Assembly (NCBI GenBank): GCA_030248215.1
Contig: JASANG010002782.1
Location: 37,937 to 101,936 of the forward strand
DNA length: 64,000 nt
DNA from: Enoplolaimus lenunculus
Taxonomy: Eukaryota > Nematoda > Enoplea > Enoplida > Thoracostomopsidae
Reading direction: 5' to 3'
Made by a program: the position numbers and the translations under genes. Under the pieces are notes generated by a model. The model was not told the origin of the DNA. It worked only from the letters and a program-made list of their open reading frames with translations, and made no database searches. Below, one piece after another: positions 12,501 to 23,600 of this stretch (positions within the stretch are counted from its first letter, which is position 1; each line of letters opens with the position of its first letter).

Positions 12501-15500
12501 TGACGTCATCATATAACGTCATGTCATGCGTCATTTGCAGTATTCTGACGTACACGTGTATTTATATACTTCCGCAAATGACACGTGACATGACGTGATT
12601 GGATGACGTCGTCGTGCTCGTTTGGCAGGAGGGGACATAACAGTCATTTTGTATTTAGTTGAATTTATAACGTCTATTTTAATTAACAGGGGTCTGCTCC
12701 TACGGAAAGTACAGAAAACTGGACGATTTCGAGTATTTTAACTTAAAGAACGTTCAGATAAAATTTGTTCAACACTTTGAACAGGACAACTTTTGGCAAT
12801 TTTGTATTTTTCAACCCGCATAGAAAAGTTTCCCTACGTCACAACAGTTTCGATTTCATGGAGGCTGCCGCCCCCCTAAACGAAATGCGATTTCAAAGGA
12901 TATTCTAAGCGCTTCTCATACTTTTACGCACCAAAACAGTCCAAACCGTCTCAATAAATTTGAGCTCTTTCAATAATAAAATGCTGCAGATAACTTGTGA
13001 AGCGGCAGCCCACCGTCTCTGCTAGTAATCCTTCAAATCGCAGGCCTGGATACATGATGAACAATTGGCCATAAATTTTCGCACTACAAACCAGTTTTTA
13101 TACAGGAGAACAAAACATTTTATGTTACAAGTGAAAACAGCCCAACCGCCTCGCATTTCCGTAGTAGCGTGGGAAACTGCAAAATGGCCGACTTTTATTA
13201 ATTGAGTGTATTGCGATATTTTATTTTTGTTTTAGATTTGCAACAATTGGCGAAAAGATCTATCACGTATGGGCGTGTGAAGATCCGGCACAAGGATTTT
13301 TGGTTCATTCCTGTTGGGTCAACGATGCACGAGGGCAACGGTTTGATCTTTTGGATATCGACGGATGTGCCATTGATCCTATTATTCAACCAGATATTCT
13401 TTACACGGACGATTTGAGGTTAGTATGCGTTGCAAGTTTTCGCCAGTGTTTTACTTCGAGGAGCGTAACAATAGTATAAGCATATTATTAAGCCTAAGCG
13501 AAAAATTAGTCTAAAATTTAAGCTTACTGTATTGAACTGTTGTGGAAAACGGTATTACCGTTAAAGTATACGTGCATCTATTTTAAATGAACAAAAATGA
13601 GATTTTACAATATTTCAGACAATGTCTGACGCAAAAACAGCTTAAAATATTGTTTGAGAATATATAGCAACTAATGACTTCGTGTTCTGAAATTCTACGT
13701 AATTTTGTTAGTTTTGAGTTTAAATTTAGTCGTCCAACGCCTGCTTTATTTGAAATTATAAATTGACCATGGTGCAATCGAATATCAGGTTCCGGTACAA
13801 TCGGTGTCCGTTTCCGTTACCGTTGTAGAAATACCGGAATTTCTGTTATTTTTGTGCACAAAATTGATTATATATCACTTAAATATTTAGCAATAATTTT
13901 TCATTACAGAAACGCTACCGTTGTTCGATATCAAATAAAAATTACGAAATTCATTCAAAATTTGAAACATTTCGATCCATCCACTATTTTGTCTTTAAAA
14001 CTTTAGAAAGCCCGGTGAGTATATATATAATATATACTTTCATACCTACCTTATGTTGGCAGAAAAACAATAATGTAAAACATCTTTGAAACTTGTATAC
14101 TTCAATACCAGTTTTCCGTTTTCGTTATTTTTACTATCCGTTTACACCATAAGATTGACGAATTTTCACGTTTTAGCCAAGCTTCAGTCGAAACTCACGG
14201 ATACAAATTTTCTGATACGTCAGTTCTCGATTATATGTGTGTTTTGGAATTATGTAAAAAGGCCGTAAGTCCATATTTCCAAACCTATGATATGGAATTT
14301 AAGCTGAATTTACTGTTTTAAATGTATATGGTTAAAAGGGCCAATGTTACTTTTATGGCTGTAACAGTAGATTAAGCGTATTCCTAAGCCTAAGCGTAAG
14401 CGTTGCAAAAGCGTATTCATAAGCTGAACCCTAAGGCTAAGCTTAAGGAAAAAATGTCTAGAATGTAAACCTATACTCTTATACACACCCTCCAGAAACC
14501 GGGACGGCCCTAAAAGTAACATGGGTCGCTGAAAATTGGTATTATCAAGAGTGAATAATACAAGAGTGTGCAACTCTTGGAGTTCCGCATGGTACAAAAT
14601 GTACCGACAGCAGATGCGTTTTTGGCCGACCCCCTTTGTTATAGAGGGTCGTTGTCACATGGTATATCCCTAAACTAAACAATACGGATAGCATATTTGA
14701 CGCCGCATACCTAAAGTGCCATGGTTCGTACCCGTTGTATCCCCATTTAAACATTACCGAAGTTAACAAGAAACCAAAACCTTTCATCATTAATGCTCAG
14801 GTCTAAATGTACGTAAGACATTGAAACGTCTTTGTCATTCTAACATTACTCAATCCATGTTGATTTCTATACATAAAAATGTGCCCCACACAGCGATTGG
14901 TTAAATTAATAAAATAGGTTTAGGAATAGACTCAGGCTTATGGTTAGGCTCACGCCTAATAGGTTTACCCTAGAAGAAAATAATAAACAAGAATCCGAAG
15001 GGGACTTTGGCATTTTATCAAATTAATAATCTGGGGTATGCCAAATAGACGTCTGCAAATTCATTTACGGCATAAAACCGCTTACAAAACAGTGTCATAA
15101 TTAAAAAATTCAAATTTCAAATTCTAGTATCATATGATATTCTACAGTACAATTTGGGTATGTTTACCTCAAGTATGCACACATTTGAAAATATATCATA
15201 TGAAACTCGCTGACAAAACGTCGAATATCGTGTGATATTAAAGGAAAAAAGGTGACCTACACATGATGATAGCAGACAAATACGACATTTAATATGATAT
15301 TGAGTCTATTAGCAGACAAAATGTTACCAAATAGGCTAATAGTAACAAAACGTGTCCGAGCTGCCCCGGTTATAACGTGAACCCCGCATCAGCCCCCTTA
15401 AAAAATTTTGCCCTCCCCAGGAAAGTTTTCAACCTTGCTTGTAAAACTCATCAAAAACCCTTGAATGCCCCTGCTGAGAAATTTTTAGCCTCTCCCTCCC

Positions 15501-17155
15501 TAGCAAGGTGAGCTGGCTACGGGCCTGGGTCTTTGGGGGAAAGGAAACAAGTACGAATTACTTAATTGAAAACATCCGTTTCTTAGTAGATATTAATTTT
15601 GTTATAGGCTGGCGAATGCGATGGACTGGTACCGCCACAGTGCAACCGTGGAAGAAAGAAACGTGGCACCCTTGTTGTCAGATCAAACAAACCTTTCCGG
15701 ACAGATCGTAAGTTTTCAATGGAACATTGAATTGTTCGTTCTGGAAGACGTTTAAAAAGTTGTATTGCATCACTGTAAATTCCAATAATTGATTTGACTT
15801 CAAAATTAGTTGAATCGCTGAGTGTCAGTTTCGGTCTGTCGGAACTCAGAATTCTGAATTGATTAAACTAAATTCTGTGTGTTGGGATACCACTGCATCC
15901 GTGAATCCCTAAAAGGTTGACATATTTCTGAGAAGATCCAGGTTACGTCAAATTATAGCGTGGCGAGTCGTAAATCACCACCGGTTTATTAATATTTTTA
16001 GAGCCGTAGTGGGTTGCTTACCTGGAGGATTAGGATGTGTAACTCCTGGGTACAGTATCCTGTATGCCTGAATTTTGGTGGTTTCAAAATTTGGATCTAG
16101 CGTTTTAGGGGAGAGCGTAGGCGTGGTCTAATGGATTACTAAATTTGGCCAACAAGACTGGCTAAAATGGAGTGCGTTTATTTTATCGATCTCATAAGCC
16201 TTTGGATCTGCTAAGGATCGATGGTGTAGGCTTCGGCCGGGTATCAACCTGTTAACTTTCACTTCCACATAAAGTCCACGTCCGCACGACTGGTTAATAG
16301 GATAGACTTAGGTTTACGCTTAGGTTTTGGATTACCGTTGTGATGTTAGCTAACATTTTAATTGTAGGCTCACGCTTAATAGGTTTTTCAAAAAATTCAC
16401 AAATATTTGAGGTGTGTATTAAAACTCAAGTATCAGTGCCGGTATGGGTATCGATATCCAAATATCAGTACCGGTATATCAGCATTTCACAGTATCGGGT
16501 CATAGTTTATAGGTATTAACTGAGAATTTTTCGATCAAATAAACGTCTTCTCTAGCACTACTGTGTGGAGTAAAACAAACAAGTCGCTTAAAATATACGT
16601 TTGATCTCTCTACACTGGAAAAAAATTACGGAGTCAAATTGACTCTCTCCGAAATGTGGTCTACGGAACTACACAAACTGAGTCAAATTCGACTCCGCCA
16701 CAGTCAAATTCTACTCACTGCGTCTCGTATGTTTGACTCCGGCGGCGTCGAATATGACTCCGTTTGTGTAGTCCCGTAGACCACATTTCGGCGAGAGTCA
16801 ATTTGACTCATCATTTTTTGCAGAGTACTGTTTTACGCTGCGTGTTTCAGTTGACGCCAAACAAAACGAAATGGACGTAGTGGCAGGTATTCAAGTATTG
16901 GACACGCTGGAACCAGATACGCCGGTTGGAAACGCAGGAATCGACCAAGACTTCTTGAACAGTTTGAACGGTCGAAACGTGCAAAGGGAACGCATGATTT
17001 ATGGCCAAGGATCACAATCGGTTTGCGTTTCGTTCACAGTGTTCGGTGTTATTTTAGCTGCAATTTCGATGCTACTGATTGCGTCTGGTGTTGCGCTGGT
17101 ATTGAGCTGTTCGCGAAGATTTGAACCGGACGCCCGTAAACTGACCGTCGCATGA
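9548..17155 (+). CDS. ZP-domain cuticlin-like transmembrane protein, 7 exons
   Basis: Exons 9548-9649, 10154-10337, 12201-12435, 13236-13418, 14177-14264, 15608-15707 and 16851-17155 all join at GT/AG with matching phases and give 398 aa ending in TGA. Residues 1-19 form a signal peptide (MHQLYAAVVLLLATAVFAG). The ZP domain follows directly (IVDCQ, then KPFAGRIYVKGL and DRAFRCMCFF in the N half; EKIYHVWACED, FLVHSCWVNDARGQ, DLLDIDGCAID and LDYMCVLELC in the C half). Then come ECDGLVPPQC, a basic furin-type site RGRKKR at 278-283, a linker, a membrane span near 355-382 and a short basic tail. This is the usual order of nematode cuticlins, which are secreted by the epidermis, cleaved before the membrane anchor and polymerised in the cuticle. 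The start is the ATG before the signal peptide; an upstream in-frame TTG is not needed. I assign the family with high confidence but not the individual paralog. Introns 1-6 hold many MITEs; one ends 25 bp before exon 7. Confidence 0.93.
9737..9943. repeat. Family B MITE in cuticlin intron 1
   Basis: It is a body of GAGTTGATT/AATCAACTC words ending AATCAACTCATTGAAATTTAC, the right end of family B. The left end is eroded. It explains why the exon 1 frame appears to read on. Confidence 0.75.
10462..10594 (+). repeat. TTAGGC-core TIR element (family A) in cuticlin intron 2
   Basis: It reads GATCAGGGGCGGAACG, AAGCTTAAGCTTTAGAC, three tandem GGCTTA units and then CCCGTGTTCTTTATAGGCC at the right end. 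Confidence 0.8.
11291..12158 (+). repeat. Composite: A element carrying two B MITEs and a duplicated right half
   Basis: The A left end is at 11291 (GGCCCATGTCAAGATCAG). A family B MITE lies at 11475-11726 between TA dinucleotides, followed by the A right end. A second B at 11770-12023 follows. Then 12027-12152 repeats 11645-11769 (end of B plus end of A) almost exactly. All of it lies within cuticlin intron 2. Confidence 0.82.
13462..13550 (-). repeat. Family A fragment in cuticlin intron 4
   Basis: GTAACAATAGTATAAGCATA, AAGCCTAAGC and AATTAGTCTAAAATTTAAGC follow the family order. The right terminus is gone. Confidence 0.65.
14336..14527 (-). repeat. Family A2 TIR element in cuticlin intron 5
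   Basis: The ends GGGCCAATGTTACTTTTATGG and CCCTAAAAGTAACATGGGTC are inverted. The core contains CCTAAGCCTAAGCG and GTTGCAAAAGCGTATTC, as in the copies at 1162 and 52907. Confidence 0.8.
15112..15378 (+). repeat. Left arm of a fold-back element (family L)
   Basis: It starts ATTCAAATTTCAAATTCTAG, contains ATCATATGATAT words and ends AAAACGTGTCCGAGCTGCCC plus GGTTATAACGTGAACCCCGC. The same segments occur in the cluster at 62.1-64.0 kb in both orientations. Only one arm is present here. Confidence 0.75.
15378..15528. repeat. Family F C-rich short repeat
   Basis: GAACCCCGCATCAGCCCCC, TTTTCAACCTTGCTTGTAA, TTGAATGCCCCTGC and CTAGCAAGGTGAGCTGGC are shared with copies at 17566-17741, 32286-32440 and 38740-38890, and a diverged reverse copy near 32868-32995. 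It is a short non-autonomous repeat ending CTGGCTACGGGCCTG. Confidence 0.75.
16613..16825. repeat. Family C MITE just before cuticlin exon 7
   Basis: TA lies on both sides (16611-16612, 16826-16827), with ends CACTGGAAAAAAATTACGG and CATTTTTTGCAGAG. The whole element is a near-perfect palindrome of GAGTCAAATTGACTC words. It ends 25 bp before the exon 7 acceptor, so the 3' splice signals of this intron sit beside it. Confidence 0.88.
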
Positions 17156-17322
17156 TGCTGGAACTGTGACGCAAACTTGTAAAATTCCAGTATATATTTT
17201 GGCCGGCACTGTAAATCTTAATAGGTGTTATGAAGTAAATTTGCTTTTTTTTTCGATTTTGCAATTTTAGTACCATATTTTTAGTATTTTAATGAATATG
17301 ACATATATACTTAAAAAAATGC

Positions 17323-17493
17323 GGCCAAATGTATAGAACAGGGCCATAACAATAGTATAAGCATATTTCTAAGCATAAGCCAAAGCGTACGAATGAGCAT
17401 ATACCTAAGCGTAAACAATTTATAGGCGATTGTTCAAGCATTTTCTATTGCAGTCCCGCGGGAAACTGTTCCGTTCCTGATCTTTACGCGGGC
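17323..17493 (-). repeat. TTAGGC-core TIR element (family A)
   Basis: The ends GGCCAAATGTATAGAACAGG and CTGATCTTTACGCGGGCC flank the reverse-complement core (TAAGCATAAGCC, ATACCTAAGCG) and TTCTATTGCAGTCCCG. Confidence 0.82.
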
Positions 17494-17565
17494 CAAAACT
17501 TCAGATGGCGCTATATACTTGTTGGACGGCGACGGTCCAGCTAATCAAAAATGTTGATAAATTGC

Positions 17566-17741
17566 GTCGAGCCCGTGGCCCAGATGGGGCCAGGGGGGCT
17601 CAGCGCTCAGCCCCCCTCCCTGGAAAATTTTGGGCCCCTACAAAATTTTCAACATTGCTTGCAAGCTATTAAATACCTTTGAATGCCCCTCCTGAAAATT
17701 TATTAACCCCCCTAGCAAGATAAGCTGGCAACGGGCCTGAA
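17566..17741 (+). repeat. Family F C-rich short repeat, complete
   Basis: TCGAGCCCGTGGCCCAG at the left and CTGGCAACGGGCCTGA at the right are roughly inverted. The body includes GGGGCTCAGCGCTCAGCCC and TTCAACATTGCTTGCAAGC. Confidence 0.75.
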
Positions 17742-17857
17742 TTGGGTTACGGTGTAGTCCGACGCTGTACTGAGATTAGCATTCGACGCTATACGGTGCG
17801 TTACGACGACAAACGACACCAGAAGGTTATACGAAATACTCTATAGCGCTATAGTTT

Positions 17858-18048
17858 TGGCCCATGTAAAGATCAGGGCGGAACGTTTTTCTGTGGGACT
17901 GCAATAGAATAAACGTTACACTTTACACTAATTTTTTCGCTTGGCTTAGGCTTAGGCTTAGGAATATGCTCATGCTGACGCTTAGACTTAGGCTTACGCT
18001 TACGCTTAGGAATATGCTTATAATACTGTTCCGCTACTGTTGTTTACA
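17858..18048 (+). repeat. TTAGGC-core TIR element (family A) with 8-bp duplication
   Basis: The ends are GGCCCATGTAAAGATCAGG and TTGTTTACATTGGTC. The flanks ATAGTTTT and ATACTTTT differ at one base. The core has three GGCTTA units, then GGAATATGCTCATG. Confidence 0.87.
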
Positions 18049-18311
18049 TTGGTCATACTTTTTAATTTTAGACAATTGTTAATATAGTTTCAACGCTTTC
18101 TATATGAAGCAATTAATTTATACCGCATTTAAGTATACTGTGTTGGCCGAATATTGTTTAGAATGTATATATTTGAAAGGTGACCAAAGAAAATAGCGAT
18201 ACCAAACTGTGCTTTGTTTACCAAATGTTTAATATATTCAATATTGTCACTTTGTTTGTTATATATTTTGTAAATTTGACAACCTTTAATAGCCGTCGTA
18301 TTCTCAAAAAT

Positions 18312-18495
18312 GTGGCCAATGTATAGAACACGGCAGTAACCGCAGAATAAGCCTATTGTTAAGCCTAAACCTAAACGTAAAAATCTACTTAAGTGCTTAT
18401 ACCTAAGTCTTAGTTAAAAATTTTAGTCTAAAGCTAAAGCTTACTCAATTGCAGTCACGCCGAAAAACGTTCCGTTCGTTTATTTTTACATGGGC
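18312..18495 (-). repeat. TTAGGC-core TIR element (family A) with 8-bp duplication
   Basis: The ends are GGCCAATGTATAGAACACGG and TTTATTTTTACATGGGCC, with flanks AAAAATGT and AAAAATAT. Confidence 0.85.
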
Positions 18496-19300
18496 CAAAA
18501 ATATGAAGTCGAAAAAAGACTATGATCTTTTTTGTTTCGAGTTTTTTGATTCACAGAACAAACACTAAATTGAAACTTAATTACAACACGAATGGCGAGT
18601 CTAAATTTCTGTTTTCTAGCAAAAAAACTAAAGGTTTATGAACTTGGGAAGAAAATAAGCTAAATTTTACAGTGTGTTTTCTAGCCAAATAAGTGAGAAA
18701 TATGGCGGATTGTATTAACACCACATCAAAATATTTTACAATTATGACGTAACTGGTTAATATTGTTAAAACATCGCAAAATTTGCCAAAAACAAAATTA
18801 AAACTGTAAAATTTCGGATTACAAAAGTATACTTTCCCGCTGGGTGCTTCTGGTTCACCCACTGACCATCAACTAACTTAGCTATCTTTATGACACCTAC
18901 AAGTTCAACACTACTTTCGAACCAATTGAACTTAGAAAATTACTATTTTCAGGGTACTTATTATGCGGACCCTGTTTTCAACTTCAATTCAAAAATATAA
19001 ATTTCAACTCAGGTTCAAATTTCGCTACTCAGACCAATTTTAAAAATGCCGAATTCAGTCTGCAACAGCAGTGTTCGAAACGTATTTTCGTACTGTTTGA
19101 CTTTATAAACATTTTGTATTTCTAACTATTTTGCATTTAGAAACGGTGTAATCTGTATATATTAACCCTCAAATTAACAAAAAAACTTAGCATAGGGGTT
19201 ACAGCGATGCTGATTCTATTGCTGATGTCTTCTTTTGAATATTTTATGCTTGAGAGGTGGCAGAAACGTATTATTTCCAATTTTTTGACAAAAAGTTCGA

Positions 19301-19453
19301 CCCATGTATAGAACAGGGCCGGAACAGCAGTATAAGCATATTCCAAAGCCTAAGCCTAAGTCTAAGCCTAAAGACAAAAGTAAGTCAAAAGCTTAAACTG
19401 ACTCTATTACAGCCCCGTCGGACAACGATTCGGCCCTAATCTATACATGGGCC
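19301..19453 (-). repeat. TTAGGC-core TIR element (family A) with 8-bp duplication
   Basis: The ends are GACCCATGTATAGAACAGGG and CCCTAATCTATACATGGGCC, with flanks AAAAGTTC and AAAAGTTT. The core is AAGCCTAAGCCTAAGTC. Confidence 0.87.
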
Positions 19454-19649
19454 AAAAGTTTAATTTTAATATAAGTTAAATTTGAATTTTATTAATGCAT
19501 ACTTTTGGGATTCAGCTTTTAAGTTAATTGCAAATCATATTAATTTCAACTCTGCCACCGTTCAAGTATGTGCTGATTTTTTAATGCCATTATGGACACG
19601 TAGTGTTCATGTAATAAACTAACATTTCAAACCGTTAAAATTGTGCAGC

Positions 19650-19907
19650 ACATGTAAAGGATTAGGGGCGAAACGTTTTTCTGCGGCACAGCAATAAGCT
19701 TAAGCTTAAGATTAATTTTTAGTTTAGGTTTAAGCTTAAAGTAGGTATAATCTCATTATTACGTTTAGACTTAGGCTTAGGAATTTGCCTATACTACTGT
19801 TGCTTAGAAATTTGCCTATACTACTGTTGCTTAGGAATCTTGCCTATACTACTGTTGCTTACGAATCTGCCTATACTACTGTTACGGCCCTGTTCTATAC
19901 ATTAGCT
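19650..19907 (+). repeat. Family A element with an internal small tandem array
   Basis: Between GTAAAGGATTAGGGGCG and GGCCCTGTTCTATACATTAG, the word TTGCCTATACTACTGTTGC and its variants are repeated four times (about 19790-19880). The right sub-terminal segment has thus expanded in place. Confidence 0.82.
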
Positions 19908-20316
19908 GGCCAATAGTACACGCTTTTATATAAGCGCTTAACACTGCAGCAGTTCACGAAATGTAACTGTGTGTTTTGTAGTCTGCTTGAAACTAATTTC
20001 AAGCCAGGATTCGGATCGCAGCCTAGCGGTTGGGAGCTATTTACCAATGCCACTCAGCTATCGGAGCTTGACGCTCGAGCCCGCTGGGGCTCTTACGTCT
20101 TGTGTAGATTTTGCACAGTACGTACGCACAGTAAATATTAAACGCTGCACTGCAAAAAACGGTGAGTCAAATTGACTCTCTCCGAAATAGGCTCTACGGC
20201 ACTACACAAAATGAGTCAATTTCGACTCCACCAGAGTCAAATTTGACTCACTTCGTCGCGCGTTTGACTCTGGCGGAGTCGAATTTGACTCAGTTTGTCG
20301 TTCTTCAGCACTTTTT

Positions 20317-20540
20317 CTCCATCCTGCACAATGAAAATATAGTCAGGAAAGAATTTCCGAATTTTCGCAGAAAATTAGCGTAAAACCGAACAACTTAACA
20401 ACATATTGCAGATATTGGTTAAAAACTAACTACTTAACCATCATTTTACTACCTGATTTCTCCTCACCTCCGGCTCCCGCTCCGGCAAGTTTTGTTGACC
20501 TCCGGCTCCGGTATTTTTCACCTCCGGTTACACCCTGGTG
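20317..20540 (+). repeat. Family E repeat, right part, beyond the PDIA4 3' end
   Basis: AGAATTTCCGAATTTTCGCAG, AACATATTGCAGATATTGG and CACCTCCGGTTACACCCTGG follow the order of the complete E copies at 48224-48577. Confidence 0.75.
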
Positions 20541-20679
20541 CATGCTATATGTCTACTTCCGATTCCGGCACAAATTAAACATCCGGTTCCGGTATTTTTA
20601 CCTCCAGTTGGATCTTGGAAAGTCTGCCGTTCCTCAACTACTACCGGATGCGTCGATGATAAATAAAACCAATCAAATT

Positions 20680-23600
20680 TCACAGTTCAGTTCTCAATTT
20701 TGATTCGTCATCTTTAGTGTTTTCCACTTTGTCGCCTTGTTCATTTGAATCTGTGCTTTTCGAAGGCAGAAAAGCTGCAGTTGCATGTTTACGTACAAAT
20801 GCTTCAATTTCATCCGGTTCCGGTTGACCTTCGTATAGCACTGGTCGCGTCGTATCGCCGCTACCTGCTGCCGGAACTAGAAAAATTGTCGGAAATCCGT
20901 CGACGCTGAATTGCAAATCAGGTATATCGTTTGCAATCAGATCGAATTTCGCAATTAGCAGCTGTGGCGCAGACGTGGCGAATTTTTTCGCTAATTGCAA
21001 ATATTTCGGTTCAAGTGCCTAGAAGCAGTTAAAGCACATTAATTATACGCTAATAGCATTTCTGTTTATATAAAATAGTGGAATTATGAGTAAATTTAAC
21101 ATCAGCTTGCGTTAACGTTTAATCTGAAAAAGTATCTAAAAACCACTTCGCATAAATCCCAAGGGGAGGGAGGGTTGGGCGCTAAAATCACCCCCCGGGC
21201 TACGCTTTTGTATAAATGAATGCCTACTGTAAATGAAGGTGCCTGTATTGAAATGAACATTTTAGGACCTGAGACAATCCAAATCAAGCAATGCAAACTT
21301 TAATTTTATTTAAAATCACGGAATGGTGCACACAAAGGATGTGGCTATGAGGCATCGGCCTATGCAAACATGGAAGGTGAACCGTTTTTCTGCGGGACTA
21401 CAATACAGTAAGCTTAAGGGTTGCGCTGTACTTGACGTCCGGTGTACACGGTTTATAGTTAAAAAGTAAACGAATAAACTACGATGTTTTAGAATACAAC
21501 GCAAATAACCGGCTGATGCAGAGACAATGTGTATACAGTAGTAAAGCTGGCATCATGTCATTTCGTTTTAGAGCTCAAATTATATCTTAAAATGTTTACT
21601 AAGCCTAAACGCAAGAATGACTAATACCTAAGCCTAATAGCCTAAACAAAAACATTAGTCGAAAGCTAGTGTAAACTTAAGCGTTAGACTAATTTTTTTG
21701 CTTGGCTTAGGCTTAGGCTTAGGTTTAGGAATATGCTTATAATACAGTTCCACTTCTGTTCTTCTACATTGGCCTCACCTTGCAATGAACGCAAGACGGT
21801 GCGTAAAATTCAACCAGAACATCCTTTTCTGGATCAAATACAATTTTGTGGAAAGTCGAAGCAACAACCGTTTTCACTGGACTTTTATCGTTCTTTGGAA
21901 CCGGAGCAGATTTTATGTATCGCTTTATTTTACCTGTAAAGATGCGAAAACTCAAGCTTTTCTGACTATGTACTATTAAATTAAAATGACTTAAAGGAAT
22001 CGATTGGAAAATGTGACAGACGCTGTCCAGCTTCTGCGGTTTCGCGGCCTATTATGCGTATCTGTAGTGCCAAAACTTTCGGTATATTGAGTCCGTGGGT
22101 TCGAACCCCACCCGCATTCGCAGCACAAATTTCGTAAAGGGCTCTATATGGTACTGCTTAACTAATACTATTACATTAGCGCACTAATATGATTACATTT
22201 ACCATTTTATTAATCAAAAATTTTCAAATATTAAAAAATAAATATATTTTGCTGAAATTACCCGCTTTAAGTTTCGTCATAAAGTTTCGAAACGATTCTT
22301 CTGAAAAATCGTCTTCGTCCGGATCCCACGCGTATTTCTCACGCTTTGGCCCCCAAACGCCAACATTGATTTCTTGACCAGATTCGCTCAGACCAAGTGC
22401 CTGAAAATAGTACAGAAACAATTTGTTAAAATCATGTTTCCAACGGTTGCGAGCCAGGCGAAACGACCGAATTTTAAAAGTGAATCAATTTGTGCGTTGA
22501 TTTTCCGCGGCCTGTGATAGGATCGAACATTTTGAAATACTCAAAATTTAGCGTTGATATGCTACTGCTAAAGTTAATCTTAATGTCAGGGTGTATACGG
22601 ATAGTAAAAATACCGGAAACAGATAGTGATCAAAATAACGAAAGCTTGAAAGCAATATTGGAGTATAAAAGTTTCAAAGGCGTTTTATTTTTCTTCCAAC
22701 ACATTTGACACATGCAAACATTCACCATGTCATCTAAATTTATGACAAAAAGCGAGCGCACCGAAATTTTTAAGATTTTCGAAGAATTTCGTAACGTTTT
22801 TACCCCCGACCCCCCACACCTCTCCCTAGTATCTAAAAACCCTGGTATGTCTTAAGAAATTGGTCTATTGAGGGGTCGGCAATAGTTTCATTAAGGCATG
22901 TAAAAGCAAATAATTTTTAAAAGTTATCCACTAGAGGTTTTAAGAGGGGTGGTTTGAACTATAATTAAATGTTCCATACGTACTTTAGAATAACTTGTGA
23001 GATATATACGTGATTTGTAACTAATTTTGAGCACAAAAATAACGTAACTTTTGGCATTTATTTCCATACTGGGAACGGAAACGAACATCGATTTTTAGCC
23101 AAAACGAAAGCAGATATCCGGTTACACCGTGACTTATGCTATTACAAACCGTTGGGAGACAGCAGAGGCGGGCAGCTTTTGAAGTAGGATACACGATTTA
23201 TTGAGGCTCTTTTAGTGTTCGTTTACAATTAATTTGCCAACCATCCTGTGCCCAATAAGTGCTACCAAAAGTGGATGATGTATACTTCAACAAGAGTATG
23301 CAACTGGGTACATTCTGTGTAGAAAATAATGTAAACCTGTAAACAAGGGGCGGGGCGGCCAAAAACGTAACGCCAGGTGGTACATTTGGTACCATGCGGA
23401 ACTCAAAGCGTTGCACACCCTTGTATCGTGCAGTCTTGGTGCTACCAACTGTTTTTGAGTCGACATTAAAACGTTCCACCGCACTTCCGGATACAACTTG
23501 TATAGGAATGTTTCTGACATTTTATTGAAGTTTTGGCCCATGTAAAGATCACGGGCGAAACATTTTTCTTTGGGACTGCAATAGAGTAAACTTAAGCTCC

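Larger units (their letters stand above)
17156..20679. other. Convergent intergenic region between cuticlin and PDIA4
   Basis: No gene was recognised. It contains A elements at 17323-17493, 17858-18048, 18312-18495, 19301-19453 and 19650-19907, an F repeat at 17566-17741, a family P fragment around 20000-20140, a family C left part at 20148-20299 and a family E part at 20317-20540. About 18550-19130 shows only AT-rich DNA. Confidence 0.65.
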
